From Myxococcales bacterium (GTDB lineage Bacteria > Myxococcota > Myxococcia > Myxococcales > Myxococcaceae): a stretch of 64,000 nucleotides of DNA. The position numbers and the translations under genes were made by a program. Location: assembly GCA_020846875.1 (NCBI GenBank), contig JADLDB010000009.1, positions 124,001-188,000 of the forward strand, read 5' to 3'. Positions 1 through 7,418 of this stretch are shown piece after piece. How positions within the stretch are numbered: position 1 is the first letter of the stretch; the number at the start of each line of letters is the position of its first letter. The notes under the pieces were generated by a model, which was not told the origin of the DNA, searched no databases, and saw nothing but the letters and a program-made list of their open reading frames with translations.

Positions 1-1
1 G

Positions 2-640
2 CCGATCGTGGTGGTGACCATCTCGCGGGTCAGCGACTACGGCGAGGCGTCCGTCGAGGCGCTGGCCACCCGCTGGTTCAACACCTGGAACATCGGCACC
101 TTGGGCCTGGAGCAGGGGGCCAACCAGGGCGTCCTCTTGCTGGTGGCGGTGGAGGATCGCCGCGCGCGCATCGAGCTGGGCGCCGACTGGGGCCACGACT
201 GGGACGGCTTCACCCAGCAGATCATGGATGGGACGATCGTCCCCCGCTTCAAGTCGGGGAATTACTCCGCCGGCATCGTCGGCGGTGTCGAGTCGCTGCT
301 GGAGATGGCGAAGCAGGGCCCGCACAGCCACCCGCCGGGCGACTTCCTCGAGCAGAAGGTCCGGCCGATGTGCAAGTACAGCCTGCTCGATCCGATGCCC
401 TTCCTGGCGATGATGGGGCTGGGCCTGGCGCTGATCCTCCTCGGCGCCTTCGGCAAGACGAGCCACAGCGGGCTGCTCATCGGCGTGGGCGTGGGGCTGA
501 TCGTCTTCGCGGCCTTCACCTACGTGGTGATCGTCCTCCTGCTGGCCATCTTCGGGCGGCGGGGACGCGGGGGCGGCGGGGGCGGCCGGGGGTTCTCGGG
601 TGGGTTTTCGGGAGGCGGCGGCGCCTCGGGGAGCTGGTGA
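2..640 (+). CDS. TPM-domain membrane protein, 5' truncated by window edge
   Basis: The reading frame is open to the window edge, so the true start and probably a signal peptide lie upstream. Visible residues 1-105 match the TPM (YgcG) fold: a strand-rich start, the block GVLLLVAVEDRRARIELG and an acidic/Trp segment (DWGHDWDG). Two hydrophobic segments follow (about residues 135-150 and 155-180). The protein ends in a Gly-rich tail finishing GGGASGSW, which is typical of this family. TPM proteins are periplasm-facing membrane proteins; some relatives act in photosystem repair or have phosphatase activity, but the bacterial role is unclear. A second TPM-like gene starts 3 bases after this stop, so the two are surely co-transcribed and may form a complex. 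Family call is firm, function unknown. Confidence 0.85.
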   Translation, partial: PIVVVTISRVSDYGEASVEALATRWFNTWNIGTLGLEQGANQGVLLLVAVEDRRARIELGADWGHDWDGFTQQIMDGTIVPRFKSGNYSAGIVGGVESLLEMAKQGPHSHPPGDFLEQKVRPMCKYSLLDPMPFLAMMGLGLALILLGAFGKTSHSGLLIGVGVGLIVFAAFTYVVIVLLLAIFGRRGRGGGGGGRGFSGGFSGGGGASGSW

Positions 641-643
641 GAG

Positions 644-1306
644 ATGAACGCCAACGACTTCCTCGCCGACAAGAAGCCGGTGGAGGACGCGATCGCGCGC
701 CTCGAGCAGAAGAGCACCGCCGAGGTGGTGTGCGTGGTGGCGACCGAGTCGGGCCGCTACGACCGGGCCGAGTCCTTCTTCGGCGTCGCGCTCGGGCTGG
801 TGGGCCTGGCGATCGCCGACGGCGCCTGGGCCTCGTGGGGACCACCCGGGAGCTGGACGGGCCCTGCACCGCTCGTCGCGCAGGCGGCCGGCGTGGTGGT
901 GGGCTTCCTGGCCGGCCTGCTGCTGGCCAGCTTCGTCCACCCCCTGCGCCGGCTGCTCGTGTCCGCCCGCGAGCAGGAGGAAGAGGTGCGCCGCGCCGCG
1001 TGGGCGGCCTTCAGCGGCTCGCGGGTGGGCTCGACCGCCGGGAGGACGGGTGTCCTGGTGTACGTGTCCCTCTTCGAGCACCGGGTGGTGGTGCTGCTCG
1101 ACAGCGGCGTGCGCGCCGTCGTCGAGGAAGGCTTCGCGCAGCAGTTGGTGGACAAGGCGGTCGCGGGCCTCAAGGCGGGCCGGCGCGCCGAGGTGCTGGC
1201 CGAGCTGGTGGACCAGGTGGGCGAGGCGCTGGCCGCGAAGCTGCCTCCGGCGGCGAAGACGGCCAACGAGCTGCCCAATCACGTGATCGCGCTCCACCCG
1301 CGGTGA
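644..1306 (+). CDS. TPM-domain membrane protein (second of a pair)
   Basis: This 220-residue protein starts ATG three bases after the preceding TPM gene; a GGTGAGAG stretch just upstream can serve as ribosome-binding site. Residues 1-40 (DAIARLEQKSTAEVVCVVA) match the start of the TPM domain. Two hydrophobic segments (about residues 46-65 and 78-102) interrupt it. The rest resumes the fold with VLVYVSLFEHRVVVLLDSGV and a helix pair ending near residue 200. No signal peptide is seen, so most of it probably faces the cytoplasm, unlike its partner. Such pairs, one extracytoplasmic and one with inserted membrane hairpins, are common in Proteobacteria and usually uncharacterised. No catalytic residues can be named. 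Confidence 0.8.
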   Translation: MNANDFLADKKPVEDAIARLEQKSTAEVVCVVATESGRYDRAESFFGVALGLVGLAIADGAWASWGPPGSWTGPAPLVAQAAGVVVGFLAGLLLASFVHPLRRLLVSAREQEEEVRRAAWAAFSGSRVGSTAGRTGVLVYVSLFEHRVVVLLDSGVRAVVEEGFAQQLVDKAVAGLKAGRRAEVLAELVDQVGEALAAKLPPAAKTANELPNHVIALHPR

Positions 1307-1309
1307 CGA

Positions 1310-1330
1310 CGGTCCGGAAAGCGCGGACCG
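1310..1330 (+). terminator. hairpin just after the TPM pair, possible terminator
   Basis: Perfect 7-bp arms, CGGTCCG and CGGACCG, flank a 7-base loop and begin four bases after the TPM stop codon. No T-tract follows, so intrinsic termination is uncertain. The remaining sequence to 1516, between convergent genes, shows no other feature I can support. Confidence 0.3.
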
Positions 1331-1516
1331 CGTCCGGAAGCTCTTCGGTCACGCCGCTCGCGCGCTGGGGTGGAGCGCTGACAAGCCCGGCAAAGCGGAG
1401 TGACCGGCTGACGAGGGGGCCCTCTTCGAGCGGCCGGCCGTCCCAGCGCCCGGGTGCTCCGCTCGCGCGGAAAGTCCGCCTCACGCCTCGTGCGAGCCCG
1501 GCTCCTCCGGCTGGAC

Positions 1517-2794
1517 TCACGCGGCGTGATCGATCGACGCGCCCGGGCTCAACGCGGGGTGTCGCGCGGCCCTCGCCAAGAGCTCGAGGATGCGCCCCGC
1601 CCGCTCCAGGCTCGCGTCGCGCACCGCCCAGGCCCGCAGCGCGTAGCCGTCCGCCAGCTCGGTCCACTGCCTCGCCGGTGAGAGGCCCACGCCCGCGCGC
1701 ACCAGCGCCGTCATCCGCTCCACCTCGGGCTCGAAGGCACCCAGCCGCTCTCGCGCCAGGTAGTCGAGGTACGGGGGCTCGGTGCCGGGGATGACGCGGA
1801 ACACCAGCAACGGCCCGGTGGCCGTCTCGAGCAACTCCTGCAGCGTGGAGTGGGCCAGGCTGCCCATCACCGGGACGTCGGTGAGGCCGTAGAGCGCCGC
1901 CAGGAGCGGGTGCGCGAGGAAGCCCAGCGCCGCGAAGCCAGGCCGATCCCCGTAGGCCGCGTTCAGCGAGGCGCGCAGCCTGTCATCCCGGCCGCACAGC
2001 ACCACCACGTTGAAGCGGCTCGAGTCCTCGCTGGAGAGGAGGCGGTCCACCACCGGCCGCGCCGAGCCCGAGAAGCCGGAGCCTCCGTAGAAGGCCACCG
2101 TCGGCTTCGTCACGTCCACGCGCGCCATCCCCGGCCAGTCCTCCTGCAGCCTCGCCCGCCATGCCGTCTTGAGCGCGACGGTGCGGCCGCCGGCCAAGGC
2201 GAGCTCCTCGCGCACGCGGCTGAAGTCCTCCGTCACCACCGTGCCCAAGAGCTGCACCTCACCAGGCGACGCCCGCCCCCACTCGGCGATCCACCGGTAC
2301 GTGTCTTCGCCGTTGACCCAGGTAGCGTCCGGACGGAAGACGGAGAAGCGCGGAAAGAAGGCGGGATCCGGCGGGCCGTAGTCGGGAATGACGCCCACCA
2401 CCCGCGTGGGCACGCCCACCCACCAGCGCGCGACGAGGAAGGCGCTGGTCAACACCAGGTGCGTCGACACCACCAGGTCCGGGGGCGCGCGCCGCAGCAG
2501 GGCCACCGCGTCGCGGATGAGCTTCGGGTTGGCGAAGACGGCCAGCCAGGCGGCGAAGGAGAGGAAGCGCGTGGGGAAGTACATCAACCCCTGCAGCCCA
2601 TGCCTCACGCACCAGCGGTAGAAGCCGTCGAAGCCGGCCTCGCTCGTCCAGCTCGCCGCCCGCACGCGCTCGCCGCGGGGATCCGCCGCTTGCGTGGCGC
2701 GCAGCAGCGCATCACGGACGGTGTGGTGGCCGCCACCGGCGGCGACGGACGCGAAGACAACCTGCACTGGGCGGGGGGACATCGCGGTCTTCAC
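1517..2794 (-). CDS. glycosyltransferase, MGDG synthase-like (GT28 type)
   Basis: About 425 residues. The N-terminus carries VVFASVAAGGGHHTV, the Gly-Gly-Gly-His acceptor-side signature of monogalactosyldiacylglycerol synthase/MurG-like enzymes. It is followed by a segment of the MGDG_synth type (VSTHLVLTSAFLVA, VVGVIPDYG). The C-terminal half has the nucleotide-sugar fold (VAFYGGSGFSGSA, GSLAHSTLQELLE). The likely reaction is transfer of a hexose from a UDP-sugar to a lipid at the inner membrane. The start is ambiguous: GTG at 2794 has GGGGA five bases upstream, and an in-frame ATG lies four codons inside (2782); more upstream codons are open but look like leader sequence. It is a single gene, convergent with the TPM pair and divergent from the channel operon. 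The exact acceptor is unknown. Confidence 0.75.
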   Translation of the reverse strand: MKTAMSPRPVQVVFASVAAGGGHHTVRDALLRATQAADPRGERVRAASWTSEAGFDGFYRWCVRHGLQGLMYFPTRFLSFAAWLAVFANPKLIRDAVALLRRAPPDLVVSTHLVLTSAFLVARWWVGVPTRVVGVIPDYGPPDPAFFPRFSVFRPDATWVNGEDTYRWIAEWGRASPGEVQLLGTVVTEDFSRVREELALAGGRTVALKTAWRARLQEDWPGMARVDVTKPTVAFYGGSGFSGSARPVVDRLLSSEDSSRFNVVVLCGRDDRLRASLNAAYGDRPGFAALGFLAHPLLAALYGLTDVPVMGSLAHSTLQELLETATGPLLVFRVIPGTEPPYLDYLARERLGAFEPEVERMTALVRAGVGLSPARQWTELADGYALRAWAVRDASLERAGRILELLARAARHPALSPGASIDHAA

Positions 2795-3095
2795 TAACGT
2801 CCCCGCGCGCTCCGAGTCGTGACGTGGGTCAATCACCCGTACCCGTTCGACCGGGTGCGGCGGCATCGCCCGCCCGGTCCGGGGCAGCTCTCGTTCCCGT
2901 GTCCGCGGGGGCGCTGGCGGGCGAGGGCGGCGCCCGTCCCGCACGGGCCGCCGCGGCGTTGACAGCGAAGGCGCCGCACGACCTCAGCTGTGCCTCGGCG
3001 TTCCCGGTTGCGACTCGCAGGGAGTCCGGCGATTCTCCGCACCCGAGCGACGACGAGAGCCGCTCAGGATCTCAACGAGGGGACGGCCCGGGCAC
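2795..3095. other. divergent intergenic region, no gene seen
   Basis: About 300 bases separate the glycosyltransferase from the MscS-like gene and must hold promoters for both. A TTGACA hexamer occurs at 2959-2964 on the plus strand, but at 16-19 bases spacing no acceptable -10 follows. A TTGACC occurs on the minus strand near 2827, also without a -10. Short G+C-rich inverted repeats (for example ACCCG/CGGGT near 2840-2856) are weak. Neither strand has a convincing short gene. Confidence 0.4.
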
Positions 3096-4757
3096 ATGTT
3101 CCGCGGAGCACTCTTGCTGGCGGTTTGCCTGGCGCTCTTGTCCCGGGCCGAGGACGGGTCCGTCCCGGCTCCGCTTCCCCCGGGCGCGGACGTCACGCCG
3201 GCGGGCGGTGAGGCCGTCGACTCTCCCGCCGGATCCCCCGAGGTTGTCCCCGCGCCGCCGAAGCCCGCGGATCCGCCCGCGGCGCCCAAGCCCCCTCCGC
3301 CCGTGGCCGTACAGCCGGCGGAGCCACCGGTGCAGGCGCCGCACGGCGACGACTCCGGCGCGGGCCAGGCGGTCGAGTCGTCTGCAGAGGTGCGCCTGGG
3401 CGACACGCTCGTCTTCACCATCCGCGCATCGCGAGGCACCGCCACCCCTGCGCTCCGGGCCCGCACCGCCGCGGACGTGCTGCACGACGCGCTCGCCACC
3501 GCCCGCCCCGAAGACGTCCGCGTCGAGCACGCCGGCACGGTGTCGATCGTCTACGTCGGCGCGGCCCCGGTAATACAGCTCACCCCCGAGGACGCGCGCC
3601 GCTCAGGCGACGCCAGCCTCACCGTCCACGCCGATCGCGTGGCCTCCGCCATCAAGCAGGCGCTCAAGGCAGAGCAGCAGCGCAGCGTGGTGGCCAGCAC
3701 CATCTTCAACGTCTCGCTGGCCGTCCTCTTCGCGGTGCTGGCCGTCTTCCTCCTGCGCCGCGCCTGGCAGTTGGGGGATCGGGCCGAGCACTGGCTGGAA
3801 GCCAACCCGGAGCGCGTGCCTTCCCTGCGCCTGCGCTCGGTGGAGGTCCTCAACCGGGGCGCGGTGCGCGGCAGCCTCGCTCTGGCCGTCGCCGCCGGAC
3901 GCTGGGTGGTGTTGGTGGGGCTCGTCTACGCCTGGCTCATCGCCACCTTCTCCCTCTTCGAGGCCACCCGTGGGCTGACCGAGAAGCTGTCCGGCGCCCT
4001 CCTGGGTCCCCTGGCGGCGCTCGCCTCCCGGGTTGCGGCCAGCGTGCCGCTCATCGTCGTGGTGTCCTTCGCGGCGCTCACCCTGGCCCTCGTGCTGCGC
4101 GCGGTGCGGCTCTTCTTCGCCGAAGTGGCGCACGGCACCACCACCGTCGGCTGGCTGCCGAAGGACCTCGCAGCCCCCACCGGCGTGCTGGCCCAGCTGG
4201 GTCTGGTGGTGCTGGCCCTGGTGCTGGTGGCGCCCGTCATCACCGGCGATCCAGACGGCGCCTTCACCCGCATGGGGCTGGTGCTGCTGGGATCCGCCGG
4301 CCTGGCCAGCCTCCCGGTGGTGGCGACGGGCCTGGTGGGCGTCGTCACCCTCTTCGGCCGGCAGCTCAAGGTGGGCGACTGGATCGAGTTGGGTCCCCGG
4401 GCCGGCCGCGTCATCGGGCTGGGCCTCCTGGAGACGACGCTGCGCGACCTGGGCGGCGTGGAGCTGAAGGTGCCGCACCTCCTGCGCCTGTGGCACCCCA
4501 CCCGCGTGCACGGGCCCACCCCGCGGGTCAGCGCCACCCTCACCGTCGACCGCGCCCTCGCCACGCCGGCGCTCTCCGCGCGCCTGGAGCGCGTCCTGGC
4601 AGGCCTGGGCACCAGCGCCACCGTGCGGCTCGTGGAGGTGCAGCCGGGCCACGTCACCCTCGAGCTGACCGTCTCCAGCGCCACGGCCGACGCCCAGGCC
4701 GCCATGCTGTGGCTGGCCCTCGCCGAGCTGGAGGCGGTGAAGCAGGAGAAGCAGTGA
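3096..4757 (+). CDS. MscS-like mechanosensitive channel family protein
   Basis: This 553-residue protein has a signal peptide (residues 1-18), a Pro/Ala-rich periplasmic linker (about 20-95) and a small folded periplasmic region (about 96-190). Hydrophobic segments lie near 200-220, 264-290, 308-338, 362-382 and 392-420. The last is followed by FGRQLKVGDWIEL and ETTLRDLGGVELKVPH, which match the pore-exit beta-domain signature of MscS proteins. The C-terminal 85 residues resemble the MscS alpha/beta domain (SATLTVD, VTLELTVSS). It is probably an inner-membrane channel gated by tension or osmotic change. Its stop overlaps the GTG start of an antiporter gene, and a second antiporter overlaps that one, so channel and antiporters are translationally coupled. 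Gating is not established by sequence. Confidence 0.75.
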   Translation: MFRGALLLAVCLALLSRAEDGSVPAPLPPGADVTPAGGEAVDSPAGSPEVVPAPPKPADPPAAPKPPPPVAVQPAEPPVQAPHGDDSGAGQAVESSAEVRLGDTLVFTIRASRGTATPALRARTAADVLHDALATARPEDVRVEHAGTVSIVYVGAAPVIQLTPEDARRSGDASLTVHADRVASAIKQALKAEQQRSVVASTIFNVSLAVLFAVLAVFLLRRAWQLGDRAEHWLEANPERVPSLRLRSVEVLNRGAVRGSLALAVAAGRWVVLVGLVYAWLIATFSLFEATRGLTEKLSGALLGPLAALASRVAASVPLIVVVSFAALTLALVLRAVRLFFAEVAHGTTTVGWLPKDLAAPTGVLAQLGLVVLALVLVAPVITGDPDGAFTRMGLVLLGSAGLASLPVVATGLVGVVTLFGRQLKVGDWIELGPRAGRVIGLGLLETTLRDLGGVELKVPHLLRLWHPTRVHGPTPRVSATLTVDRALATPALSARLERVLAGLGTSATVRLVEVQPGHVTLELTVSSATADAQAAMLWLALAELEAVKQEKQ

Positions 4758-5983
4758 ACGCGTACGCCATCCTCGTCGGGCTGCTGGTGCTGGCCTACGC
4801 GGGCGACGCGCTGCGCCCCGCGGGGAAGCGGGCGCTCGGGCTCTCCTCGGGGACGGAGTTCCTGCTGGTGGGCATCCTGCTGGGGCCGCTGGGGCTGGGC
4901 GCCGTCACCCGGGCGGCGCTGGACGCGCTGTCCCCGCTGACGCTGGTGGCGGCCTCCTGGCTGGCGCTGCTGGCCGGCAGCCACCTGGGCTTCGCCGACG
5001 AGCGCCGCGTTCCCCGGGGGCGCCTCACCATCGGCTTCGTGGTGGGCGTGGTGGCCTTCGGCGCCTGCATGCTGGTGGCCTTCTTCGCCGCGCCGGCGCT
5101 GCTGCCGCTGGAACCCGACGAGCGGCTCTACCTGGCGCTGGGGCTGGGGTGCGCCGGCAGCGAGACGGCGCGCGCCGCGATGGTGTGGGGCGCGAGCCGC
5201 GCGCAAGGCCGTGGGCCGCTGCACGAGGCCTTCGCGGATCTCGCCGAGGCCGACGACATCGTCCCGCTGCTGGGGCTGGCCGTCCTCTTCGCGGTGGGCC
5301 CGCAGCCCGAGGGCGCGGTGCTGCGCGGCCAGCCGCTCTGGGCCCTCGCGCTCACCGTGGGGCTGGGGGTGGTGCTGGGCGCCATCACCGCGGCGCTCAC
5401 CCGGGTCGAGGCGCGCAGCACGGAGCGCTGGGGCATCCTCCTGGGAGCGGGGCTGTTGGCGATTGGCCTGGCCATGCGCCTGGGCCTGGCCGCGCCGGCG
5501 ACCCTCTTCGTGATGGGCGCCGCCCTCAACCTCTTGGCGAGGGACGGCGAGGCGCTGCGCGGCATGCTGGGAGCGACCGTCCGGCCGGTGCTGCTGCCGG
5601 TGGTGGCCCTGGCGGGCGCGCACCTCGACCTGCGCGACGGCCGGGGCCTGGGGCTGGTGGTGGGCCTGGTGCTGCTGGCCCGGCTCGCGGTGAAGGCGTC
5701 CGCCGGCGCGCTGCTGCGCCGGCACCTGGGCATCTCCGTCACGCCGACGCGGTGGATGGGCCTGGGGCTGATGGCCAGCGGAGGGATCACCATCTGCGTG
5801 GGGCTGACGGCCGCGGCGCGCTTCCCCGGGCCGGTGGGGCGCGTCATCCTCGCCGCCTGCCTGGCCGCGGTGGCGCTGGGTGAGCTGCTCGGGACCCCGC
5901 TGCTGCGCCGCGAGCTTCGCCTCGCCGGTGAGGCGCAGGGCGTCGACACGCCGGCCGAGGCCAGGCCCGCGGAGGGCCCGTGA
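4754..5983 (+). CDS. cation:proton antiporter-like membrane protein
   Basis: The start is GTG at 4754, overlapping the upstream stop (GTGA), with AGGAGA a few bases before it. The 409 residues are almost entirely hydrophobic, with roughly 11-13 membrane segments. Segments such as GTEFLLVGILLGPLGLG, LGCAGSETARAAMVWG, EADDIVPLLGLAVLF and TLFVMGAALNLLARDGEAL follow the layout of Kef/NhaP-type exchangers, with an acidic pair in the EADD segment as candidate ion-binding residues. No RCK/TrkA-N domain follows the membrane part. It belongs to the CPA superfamily; the transported ion cannot be told. It differs clearly from the next antiporter, so the pair is not a recent duplication. Confidence 0.75.
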   Translation: MNAYAILVGLLVLAYAGDALRPAGKRALGLSSGTEFLLVGILLGPLGLGAVTRAALDALSPLTLVAASWLALLAGSHLGFADERRVPRGRLTIGFVVGVVAFGACMLVAFFAAPALLPLEPDERLYLALGLGCAGSETARAAMVWGASRAQGRGPLHEAFADLAEADDIVPLLGLAVLFAVGPQPEGAVLRGQPLWALALTVGLGVVLGAITAALTRVEARSTERWGILLGAGLLAIGLAMRLGLAAPATLFVMGAALNLLARDGEALRGMLGATVRPVLLPVVALAGAHLDLRDGRGLGLVVGLVLLARLAVKASAGALLRRHLGISVTPTRWMGLGLMASGGITICVGLTAAARFPGPVGRVILAACLAAVALGELLGTPLLRRELRLAGEAQGVDTPAEARPAEGP

Positions 5984-7320
5984 GCGCGGCCGCGCCGGCG
6001 AAGTCGTGGGGCGCCCGCGGCGTACAGGCGGCGGTGCTGTTGGCCACCGTGAGCCTCGTCCTCGGCTCGAAGCAGTCCATCCCGGTCGCGCCCGGCGTGC
6101 TGGCGGCGATCAGCGCGCTGGGCCTGTTGCTCCTGGCGGGCACGCTGGCCAGCGAGCTGGTGGAGGTGGTGGGGCTGCCGCACCTCTCCGGCTACCTGCT
6201 CGCCGGGATCCTGGTGGGGCCGCACGTCCTGAACCTGGTGGAGCACCAGACGGTGGAGGAGCTGGGCGCGCTCAACGCGCTGGCGCTGGCCCTCATCGCC
6301 CTGGCTGGCGGGGCCGAGCTGCGCCTCGATGCCCTGCGGAAGGCCGCGAGGAGCCTCGTCTGGGCGCACCTCCTCCAGACGTTCCTCGTGCTGCTGGCGG
6401 TGGCCGGGGCCTTCCTCGCCCTGGCCCGCTTCATCCCCTTCCTCGACGGAATGGCCCCCGTGGCCGCCGTGATGGTGGCGCTGCTGTGGGGCGTGTTGGC
6501 GACCAGCCGCAGCCCCGCGGCGGTGCTGGGGCTCCTCGCGCAGATCCGCCCCAAGGGGCCGCTCACCAACATGACGGTGGCCTTCGTCATGTCCTCGGAC
6601 GTGGTGGTGATCCTCCTGCTGGCGGTGACGCTGGCGGTGGCGCGGCTGGGGTTCGATCCGTCGGCCACCCTCGACCTGTCCGCCTTCTCGGCGGTCGGGC
6701 ACGAGCTGCTGGGCAGCGCGGCCCTGGGGACCACGCTGGGGCTCGTCCTCGCGGTGTACCTGCGGCTGAGCGGCCGCGGCCTCATGCTGGTGCTGCTGGC
6801 GCTGGGGCTGCCGATGAGCGCGCTGCTCAAGTACATCCACCTCGATCCGCTGCTCTCCTTCATGGTGGCCGGCTTCGTGGTGCAGAACTTCTCTTCGGGA
6901 GGAGAGCGGCTGCTCCACTCCATCGAGAAGACGGGGGCCATCGTCTTCGTCGTCTTCTTCGCCACCGCCGGCGCCCACCTCGATCTCCCGCTCCTCGGGC
7001 GCATCTGGCCGATCGCCCTGGGGCTGGCGGGCGTGCGCATGGTGGCAACGATGGTGGCGGCGCGGGCAGCGAGCCGCCTGGCGGGAGACGAGCCGGTGCT
7101 CAAGCGCTGGGGCTGGTCCGGGCTGGTGTCTCAGGCCGGCTTGGCGCTGGGGCTCGCCACGGTGATCGTCCGCGCCTTCCCCGAGTTCGGCGACGGCTTC
7201 CGCACCCTGTCCATCGCGGTGATCGGCGTGAACGAGATGATCGGCCCGGTCCTCTTCAAGCTGGGCCTGGATCGCGCGGGCGAGTCGAAGCGCGCGATCG
7301 ACGAGAGCGGCGCCGGCTGA
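5980..7320 (+). CDS. Kef/CPA2-type cation:proton antiporter
   Basis: The 446-residue protein starts GTG at 5980, overlapping the preceding stop by four bases. After about 40 residues comes HLSGYLLAGILVGPHVL, the conserved first re-entrant helix pair of Kef/CPA2 exchangers. About 12 further membrane segments follow, including LLWGVLATSRSPAAVLGLL and FVMSSDVVVILLLAVTLA, which sit where the transport Asp motif lies. LSFMVAGFVVQNFSSGG and SGLVSQAGLALGLATVIV are also typical. There is no C-terminal nucleotide-sensing domain, so any control must come from partner proteins, perhaps the co-encoded MscS-like protein. Expected role: proton-coupled K+ or Na+ exchange. It is the last gene of the operon. 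Confidence 0.82.
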   Translation: MSAAAPAKSWGARGVQAAVLLATVSLVLGSKQSIPVAPGVLAAISALGLLLLAGTLASELVEVVGLPHLSGYLLAGILVGPHVLNLVEHQTVEELGALNALALALIALAGGAELRLDALRKAARSLVWAHLLQTFLVLLAVAGAFLALARFIPFLDGMAPVAAVMVALLWGVLATSRSPAAVLGLLAQIRPKGPLTNMTVAFVMSSDVVVILLLAVTLAVARLGFDPSATLDLSAFSAVGHELLGSAALGTTLGLVLAVYLRLSGRGLMLVLLALGLPMSALLKYIHLDPLLSFMVAGFVVQNFSSGGERLLHSIEKTGAIVFVVFFATAGAHLDLPLLGRIWPIALGLAGVRMVATMVAARAASRLAGDEPVLKRWGWSGLVSQAGLALGLATVIVRAFPEFGDGFRTLSIAVIGVNEMIGPVLFKLGLDRAGESKRAIDESGAG

Positions 7321-7418
7321 GCGCACTGCGTCGCTGACGGCCCGGCGCGCTTCGCAGGAGCGGGGAAACCGGACTACGCAACCGCGCAGAGCGTTGTAGC
7401 CTCGACCGCAGCGCCGCC

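Noticed and set aside
2959-2964. TTGACA hexamer ahead of the MscS-like gene
   Set aside because: No plausible -10 at 16-19 bases spacing, so not called as a promoter.
4754-7320. The two antiporters as a tandem duplication
   Set aside because: Their sequences differ throughout and share only general CPA features, so recent duplication is not supported.
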